A stretch of 11,561 bases of DNA, from the NCBI GenBank assembly GCA_002393975.1, contig DGSM01000129.1, forward strand, positions 6,548-18,108. The letters are read 5' to 3'. The notes beneath the pieces were generated by a model, which was not told the DNA's origin, did not search any database, and worked only from the letters and a program-made list of their open reading frames with translations. This stretch comes from Clostridiales bacterium UBA4362. Its GTDB lineage: Bacteria; Bacillota; Clostridia; TANB77; CAG-508. The position numbers were made by a program, and so were the translations under genes. This document shows, one piece after another, positions 7,113 through 11,561 of this stretch. Positions within the stretch are counted from its first letter, which is position 1. Each line of letters opens with the position of its first letter.

Positions 7113-7811
7113 ATGTATTTTTATTATTATGATTCTTGGTTAACAATAGGATTGTTAATATTAGGTTTTGTAATATGCATTTTTGCACAAATAAAAATAT
7201 CTTCTACTTATGCAAAATATAAAAAAATTAGAAGTTCTAGTGAAAAAACAGGAGAAGATGTTGCTGTCGCAATTTTAAATAAAAATGGATTAAATGATAT
7301 TACTGTAAATGCCATTGTAGGAAATTTAACAGATCATTATAGTCCAGGAAGAAAAGAAATAAATCTATCAGAAGATGTATATGGTGGAATTAGTATTGCA
7401 TCACTCGCAATAGCAGCACATGAATGTGGACATGCAATTCAAAAGAAGGAAAAATATGCTTTCTATAATATGAGAACAGCTTTAGTTCCAGTTGTAAATG
7501 CAATCAACTATTTAGGATACTTTGGAATTCTAGTTTCATTATTTGCAGGATATTTTCAATATGTTAAATTAGCAATTTTTGTTGTATTAGCTACACTAGT
7601 ATTTCAATTAATTACTCTACCAGTTGAATTTGATGCATCACGAAGAGGAAAAGAGCAATTACTTGAGATGGGATATATAACTAAAGAAGAGGAACAAGGA
7701 GTTTCAAAAGTACTTTCAGCAGCAGCTTTTACATATGTTGCAGGTGTTATCTCTTCAATATTACAAGTATTAAGATTAGTGTTAATTTTAAATAGTAGAA
7801 GGAGAGACTAA
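7113..7811 (+). CDS. yugP: Membrane zinc metallopeptidase, YugP family
   Basis: Integral-membrane protein of 232 residues matching the YugP-like zinc peptidase family (Zn_peptidase_2). It has an N-terminal membrane helix (about 9-27), then a cytoplasmic-looking segment with the family phrase LTDHYSPGRKEINLSEDVY (72-90). The metal site HECGH (103-107) follows inside a hydrophobic helix, with a likely third ligand Glu172 in EFDAS (172-176). Further hydrophobic stretches lie at about 124-148, 152-170 and 203-226, and the tail is the basic RRRD. The physiological substrate of the family is not established as far as I know. Start: ATG with AAGGAG (7100-7105) 7 nt upstream. The gene commonly travels with def, fmt and other translation genes in Clostridia, as here; whether that reflects shared function is unknown. 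The symbol is given by family resemblance. Confidence 0.88.
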   Translation: MYFYYYDSWLTIGLLILGFVICIFAQIKISSTYAKYKKIRSSSEKTGEDVAVAILNKNGLNDITVNAIVGNLTDHYSPGRKEINLSEDVYGGISIASLAIAAHECGHAIQKKEKYAFYNMRTALVPVVNAINYLGYFGILVSLFAGYFQYVKLAIFVVLATLVFQLITLPVEFDASRRGKEQLLEMGYITKEEEQGVSKVLSAAAFTYVAGVISSILQVLRLVLILNSRRRD

Positions 7812-7817
7812 AGATTT

Positions 7818-8405
7818 ATGAAATCAAAATTAATTATAGTTGAAGGTCCACAAGGGGCAGGAAAAACAACATTAACAGATTATATAAGACACTCACTTCC
7901 ATATACCAATCTTTATAGATTAAGTGGAACTGCAGATAATTCAAAAACAGGTCTTAGCAAGGCCATAAAGATGTATGATGATTTACTATCATATATGAAG
8001 ACTTTAGAAGGTACAGATATAAATCTATTATTTGATAGAACTTTTTTCACAGAAGAGAACTATTGCAGAAATGGTTTTAAAGATTATTCTTTTACAGAAG
8101 AATATAATAAATTAGTAAAAAGATTAGATGATTTAGATTTTGATATCTATTATATTAATTTATATATGGATGATACTTCAGCATTTGGAGAAAGACTTAA
8201 TAGAGAAGGAAAAGCTCAAAATAAATATGCACCATTCAAAGTTGAAAGCTCAATTAAGCAACAAGAAACATATATGAAGATGGCAGAAGAATTAAGAGAG
8301 ATTTCTAAAAATATAAAAGTAATCAATTTTAATACTAATAGACCATTAGAAGAAGAATATAAAGAATTAGATGAATTGTTAGAAATTAAAGAAAAGAAGA
8401 AATAA
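7818..8405 (+). CDS. P-loop kinase of the thymidylate/deoxynucleoside kinase type, substrate unknown
   Basis: Cytoplasmic 195-residue protein. It opens with a beta strand and Walker A loop, IIVEGPQGAGKTTLTDYI (6-23). A DRTFFTEENY segment (73-82) sits where thymidylate and deoxynucleoside kinases carry their DRS/DRx substrate-binding motif. An arginine-containing stretch ERLNREGKAQNKYAP (125-139) is placed like their mobile lid. The C-terminus is highly charged, ending KEKKK. The fold class is well supported; the substrate is not. Candidates are dTMP, a deoxynucleoside, or another small phosphate acceptor. It is not an evident canonical Tmk, as it lacks a clear family match around the nucleotide-binding Arg segment. 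The start lies 6 nt after the yugP stop, and its AAGGAGAG (7799-7806) sits inside the end of yugP, suggesting coupled translation. The fmt gene follows after 16 nt. Confidence 0.72.
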   Translation: MKSKLIIVEGPQGAGKTTLTDYIRHSLPYTNLYRLSGTADNSKTGLSKAIKMYDDLLSYMKTLEGTDINLLFDRTFFTEENYCRNGFKDYSFTEEYNKLVKRLDDLDFDIYYINLYMDDTSAFGERLNREGKAQNKYAPFKVESSIKQQETYMKMAEELREISKNIKVINFNTNRPLEEEYKELDELLEIKEKKK

Positions 8406-8421
8406 GTAGGAGAAAATATAT

Positions 8422-9399
8422 ATGCAAATTGTTTTTATGGGTACTCCTGATATAGCACGTAAATCTCTTAAAAGTTTAGTTGAATCAGGACATGAGATAC
8501 TTGCAGTAGTAACCAATCCAGATAAACCCAAAGGAAGAGGAAAAAACATAGCATTTTCTGAAGTAAAAGAATATGCGTTGGAAAAAAACTTAAAAGTTTA
8601 TCAACCACTTAAAGTAAGAAAAAATGAAGAATTTTTAAATGAAATAAAATCACTTAATCCAGATGTTATAGTAGTTGTAGCATATGGAAAAATATTACCT
8701 AAAGAATTATTAGATATTCCAAAATATGGTGCAATAAATGTTCATGGATCACTTCTTCCAAAATTAAGAGGAGCAGCTCCAATTCAATGGTCAGTTCTAA
8801 ATGGTGATAAAGTAACAGGAATTACAACTATGTTTATGGATGAAGGAATGGACACAGGAGATATGATTCTTCAAGAATCTTTAGAAATTGGAGAAGATGA
8901 AACTACTGGAGAGCTTTGGGATAGAATGGGAGATTTAGGAGCTAAACTTTTAGTTCAAACTATTTCAAAACTAGAAGAAGTAAAAAAGAATAATCCTCAA
9001 CCTTCTAACTTAGAAGAGGTAAAAAAGGCAATGGGTGCTAAAGCTCAAGAAGGAGATGCTACTATAGCTCCTATGCTTGATAAAGAAATGAGCAAAATTG
9101 ATTGGAATAAAACAGCAAGAGAAATCCATAATTTAGTTAGAGGATTAAATCCTATAATGGGAACTTATACATATTGTGAAGGTAAAAAGCTAAAGATTTG
9201 GAAAACAAAATTAGTAAAAGATGATTCAAAAACAGGAAAGCCTGGTGAAATTTTAAAAGCTGATAAAAGTGGATTAGTTATTTCAACAGGAGAAGGAAAT
9301 CTTGAGATTTTAGAGCTTCAAGGTGAGAATGCAAAAAAGATGGACTATAAGAGTTTTTTGAATGGAAATGTTATACCGGTAGGTACAATTTTTGAATAA
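8422..9399 (+). CDS. fmt: Methionyl-tRNA formyltransferase
   Basis: Transfers the formyl group from 10-formyl-THF to the amino group of initiator Met-tRNA, preparing it for translation initiation. The 325-residue length is slightly above the usual 310-315. The N-terminal Rossmann-like domain starts MQIVFMGTPDIA. The catalytic triad is present with the same numbering as the E. coli enzyme: Asn106 and His108 in INVHGSLLPKLRGAAPIQ (105-122) and Asp144 in DEGMDTGD (140-147). A linker leads to a C-terminal OB-like domain that helps bind the tRNA acceptor end (about 210-325). Start: ATG with AGGAG (8408-8412) 9 nt upstream. It is the last gene of the unit begun by folD, followed 14 nt later by an intrinsic terminator. 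Its substrates come from MetG and FolD, and Def reverses its modification; all three are encoded in this window. Confidence 0.97.
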   Translation: MQIVFMGTPDIARKSLKSLVESGHEILAVVTNPDKPKGRGKNIAFSEVKEYALEKNLKVYQPLKVRKNEEFLNEIKSLNPDVIVVVAYGKILPKELLDIPKYGAINVHGSLLPKLRGAAPIQWSVLNGDKVTGITTMFMDEGMDTGDMILQESLEIGEDETTGELWDRMGDLGAKLLVQTISKLEEVKKNNPQPSNLEEVKKAMGAKAQEGDATIAPMLDKEMSKIDWNKTAREIHNLVRGLNPIMGTYTYCEGKKLKIWKTKLVKDDSKTGKPGEILKADKSGLVISTGEGNLEILELQGENAKKMDYKSFLNGNVIPVGTIFE

Positions 9400-9401
9400 A
9401 A

Positions 9402-9412
9402 TATGGTAAAAT
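9402..9412 (+). promoter_or_regulatory. Possible extended -10 element for addA
   Basis: TATG (9402-9405), one base, then TAAAAT (9407-9412) matches the TRTGn-TATAAT extended -10 form used by the two better promoters in this window. The region 17 nt upstream (TACAAT, 9384-9389) is a poor -35 box. A start near 9418 would fall inside the left arm of the fmt terminator, so the new transcript would lack a complete terminator stem and could read into addA. This is the only candidate seen in the 73-nt gap; confidence is low. Confidence 0.25.
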
Positions 9413-9413
9413 T

Positions 9414-9440
9414 AAGGCACTTTTATAAGTGTCTTTTTTT
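9414..9440 (+). terminator. Intrinsic terminator after fmt
   Basis: A 9-bp stem (9414-9422 with 9427-9435, including one G-U pair) closes a TTAT loop and is followed by a T-tract (seven T, 9434-9440). It begins 14 nt after the fmt stop and ends the six-gene unit; addA begins 33 nt later. Confidence 0.85.
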
Positions 9441-9457
9441 ATTAAAAAAACAATTCT

Positions 9458-9475
9458 AAGGAGGCAAATCTTTTG
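9458..9475 (+). promoter_or_regulatory. Consensus ribosome binding site that sets the TTG start of addA
   Basis: AAGGAGG (9458-9464) is a full match to the anti-Shine-Dalgarno sequence and lies 8 nt before TTG (9473-9475). The reading frame from this TTG gives xGWTREQEKAINARNANIL, the expected AddA N-terminus, and no ATG in frame is nearby. The site therefore decides the start codon. Confidence 0.85.
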
Positions 9476-11561
9476 GGCTGGACCAGAGAACAAGAAAAAG
9501 CTATAAATGCAAGAAATGCAAATATTCTTGTTAGTGCAGGAGCAGGATCAGGAAAAACATCAGTATTAGTTGAAAGAATAATTAAAAAGATCATAAAGGA
9601 TAAAGTAAACATAGAGAATATTCTTGTGGTTACTTTTACTGAAGCTGCAGCAAGTGAAATGAAAGAGAGAGTCTTAAAAGCTCTATATAAAGAATTAGAT
9701 AATAATCCAGATGATGTAAATATCCAAAGGCAAGTTTCATTTTTGGGAAAAAGCAATATTTCTACTATACACTCATTTTGTTTGAATGTAATTAGAAATC
9801 ATTTTTACGAGCTTGGAATAAGTGCTAATGTAAAAATAGGTGATACCAATGAAATAGAACTTATGAAAGCAGAAGTATTAGAAAAGATATTTGAAGATAA
9901 ATATGAAAATGGAGATAGTGATTTTCAAAGATTAATAGAACTTTATACTACTTATAAAACTGATGATGATTTAAAAGATTTAGTATTAAAAATATATGAA
10001 TTTATAATGTGCATGCCAAGACCTAAAGAGTGGCTTGAAAATGCAGTTGAAGAATATAATGTTGATTTAGACTCTGATTTTAATAATTCAAAATGGGCTA
10101 AGATACTAGCACAAGATTTAGATGAAAACAGAAATTATTATTTGGTAAGCTTAAAAAATGAAATAGATAAGCTTTCTATCTTTCCATCATTAGAAAAATG
10201 TCACAATATATTGGTAGAAGATTATAATGATTTAGCAGAACTTGATTTTAATGATTGGGATGGTACAATAGAAAAATTACAATCTAAAGAATATTCTAGA
10301 TGGCCTAGCTTAAGAAGTCTTTTAGAAGAAGAAAAAGAGATTAATGAAAATGCAAAACTAATAAGGGATAGTGTAAAAGACTTTGTTAAAACATTAAAAG
10401 ACACAATCTTCTTTGAAGAATCTAAAGACATATTATTAGATGAAAAAGAAATGTATCCTGTTTTAAAAGCATTACAAGGAATAGTTTTTGAGTTTGAAAG
10501 AGAGTTTACTAAAGCTAAAACAGATAAGAATTTAATAGACTTTAATGATATAGAGCATTTCGCATATAAATTATTAGTAGATGAAAATGGAAATAAAACA
10601 CAAATTGCTGAAGATTATGATTTTAATGAAATATTAATAGATGAGTATCAAGATAGTAATTTACTACAAGAAGAAATATTAAAATCAGTTTCAAATGGTC
10701 ATAATACTTTTATGGTTGGAGATGTAAAGCAATCAATTTATAGATTTAGAGAGGCTAGACCAGATTTATTTATAAATAAATATGAGAAATATAAAAAATG
10801 TAATTTAGATGAAAGTGATGAACTAACTGAAGATACAAAAATATTATTATATAACAATTTCCGTTCAAGAGAATCAGTACTTGATTTTACAAACTTAATC
10901 TTTGACAACATTATGAGTAAAGAATTAGGAGAAATTGAATATAATCAAGAAGAATATCTTAATAAAAGTGGAAGCTTTGAAGATACTAATAAAGATTTAA
11001 CCACAGAAATTAATATAGTAGATACTGATTTATCAGATATAGAAAATGAAGAAGAACTTCCAGAAGAACTAAAAAGCATTAGAACAATAGAATTAGAAGC
11101 AAGACTTACAGGAATTAAAATTAAAGAATTAATAAATGAAGGATATAAGTTTAAAGACATTTGTATTTTACTTAGAAGCGGTAAAAGAGATGCAGCAACA
11201 TATGAAAGAGAATTATCAAATCAAGGCATTCCAGTTTTCTCAGAAATGGAAGGCAATTTCTTAGAATCAATTGAAATGATTACTATGATAGCAATGCTAA
11301 AAATAATAGATAATCCAATTGATGATATTAATCTTTTAACAGTATTAAGATCTCCTATAGGAGGATTTAATGATAATGAACTTATAGAACTTAGATTACT
11401 TGATAGAAATTCTAGCTTTTATGAGTGCTTGAAAAAATCTGATTCTCCAAAAGTAATTAGTTTTTTAGAACAAGTAAATGATTTTAGAGAAGAAGAAAAG
11501 AAGATTCCTTTAGATGAACTTATTTGGAAAATCTTTATGCAGACAGGTTATTACTACTATG
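9473..11561 (+). CDS. addA: ATP-dependent helicase/nuclease subunit A, N-terminal part (3' end outside window)
   Basis: Superfamily 1 helicase subunit of the AddAB enzyme, which unwinds and resects double-strand breaks up to a Chi-like site and prepares 3' ends for RecA. About 696 codons are visible, roughly the first 55% of a typical AddA. Motifs, counting the TTG as residue 1: Q-motif glutamine Q7 in WTREQEKAI; Walker A AGAGSGKT (22-29, where AAAGSGKT is more usual); VTFTEAAASEMKERV (53-67); STIHSFC (97-103); Walker B DEYQDSN (390-396); GDVKQSIYRFR (416-426); and NNFRSRESVL (461-470). The frame is uninterrupted to the window edge. The C-terminal RecB-like nuclease domain is beyond it. The start is TTG behind a perfect AAGGAGG. 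Unlike the common addB-addA order, the gene upstream is fmt, separated by a terminator. UvrD/PcrA is disfavoured because of the large insertions and the SAGAGSGKTSVLVERI phrase typical of AddA. Confidence 0.93.
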   Translation, partial: MGWTREQEKAINARNANILVSAGAGSGKTSVLVERIIKKIIKDKVNIENILVVTFTEAAASEMKERVLKALYKELDNNPDDVNIQRQVSFLGKSNISTIHSFCLNVIRNHFYELGISANVKIGDTNEIELMKAEVLEKIFEDKYENGDSDFQRLIELYTTYKTDDDLKDLVLKIYEFIMCMPRPKEWLENAVEEYNVDLDSDFNNSKWAKILAQDLDENRNYYLVSLKNEIDKLSIFPSLEKCHNILVEDYNDLAELDFNDWDGTIEKLQSKEYSRWPSLRSLLEEEKEINENAKLIRDSVKDFVKTLKDTIFFEESKDILLDEKEMYPVLKALQGIVFEFEREFTKAKTDKNLIDFNDIEHFAYKLLVDENGNKTQIAEDYDFNEILIDEYQDSNLLQEEILKSVSNGHNTFMVGDVKQSIYRFREARPDLFINKYEKYKKCNLDESDELTEDTKILLYNNFRSRESVLDFTNLIFDNIMSKELGEIEYNQEEYLNKSGSFEDTNKDLTTEINIVDTDLSDIENEEELPEELKSIRTIELEARLTGIKIKELINEGYKFKDICILLRSGKRDAATYERELSNQGIPVFSEMEGNFLESIEMITMIAMLKIIDNPIDDINLLTVLRSPIGGFNDNELIELRLLDRNSSFYECLKKSDSPKVISFLEQVNDFREEEKKIPLDELIWKIFMQTGYYYY

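Noticed and set aside
9442..9756. 104-codon minus-strand open frame spanning the fmt-addA gap
   Set aside because: It is mostly antisense to the AddA N-terminus including the Walker A region; its sequence is a Phe/Ser/Leu-rich shadow and it crosses the addA ribosome binding site.
9473..11561. Apparent lack of a long gene at the right end of the window
   Set aside because: The stretch is a continuous addA frame; it is only missed when an ATG start and a stop codon inside the window are required.
1..11561. CRISPR arrays, insertion sequences, tRNA or rRNA genes, attachment sites
   Set aside because: No regularly spaced repeats, transposase-like frames, terminal inverted repeats, cloverleaf-type sequences or conserved rRNA segments were seen on reading both strands.

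Overview
The window is AT-rich (about 30% G+C by eye) and densely coded. It has strong purine-rich ribosome binding sites, sigma-A-type promoters with TRTGn-extended -10 boxes, and a sortase-anchored surface protein. This points to a low-GC Gram-positive bacterium (Firmicutes), most likely in or near the Clostridia, because a priA-def-fmt cluster with a YugP-type zinc peptidase is a familiar clostridial arrangement. The standard code appears to be used: tryptophans are read from TGG and no in-frame TGA needs suppression. The species cannot be named from sequence alone.

Layout. Positions 1-969 hold the 3' part of metG (+), ending in a perfectly symmetric hairpin that can also terminate the convergent gene. 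Positions 1069-3198 (-) encode a 709-residue secreted protein with a von Willebrand A domain, two Cna_B repeats and an LPQTG anchor. A 222-bp divergent regulatory region (3199-3420) carries one well-formed promoter for each direction. From 3421 to 9399 (+) six genes run close together with gaps of 6-59 nt: folD, priA, def, a YugP-like zinc metallopeptidase, a small P-loop (deoxy)nucleotide-kinase-like protein, and fmt. An intrinsic terminator at 9414-9440 closes this unit. From 9473 to the window edge lies the N-terminal 696 codons of addA, starting at TTG behind a perfect AAGGAGG.

How the genes fit together. Four genes form a formyl-methionine theme. MetG charges Met-tRNA, FolD makes 10-formyl-tetrahydrofolate, Fmt uses it to formylate the initiator Met-tRNA, and Def later removes the formyl group from nascent proteins. 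PriA (replication restart) and AddA (double-strand break processing) are genome-maintenance genes. The YugP-like protein is a membrane zinc peptidase. The surface adhesin looks like an accessory gene placed between housekeeping blocks; no sortase or pilin gene is visible beside it.

No mobile element, CRISPR array, rRNA or tRNA was seen, and no intergenic stretch exceeds 300 bases. I found no convincing evidence of a wholly new system. The points most worth a second look are the fMet-cycle cluster, the unidentified kinase between the peptidase and fmt, the isolated adhesin with its divergent control region, addA without addB upstream, and the short form of MetG.
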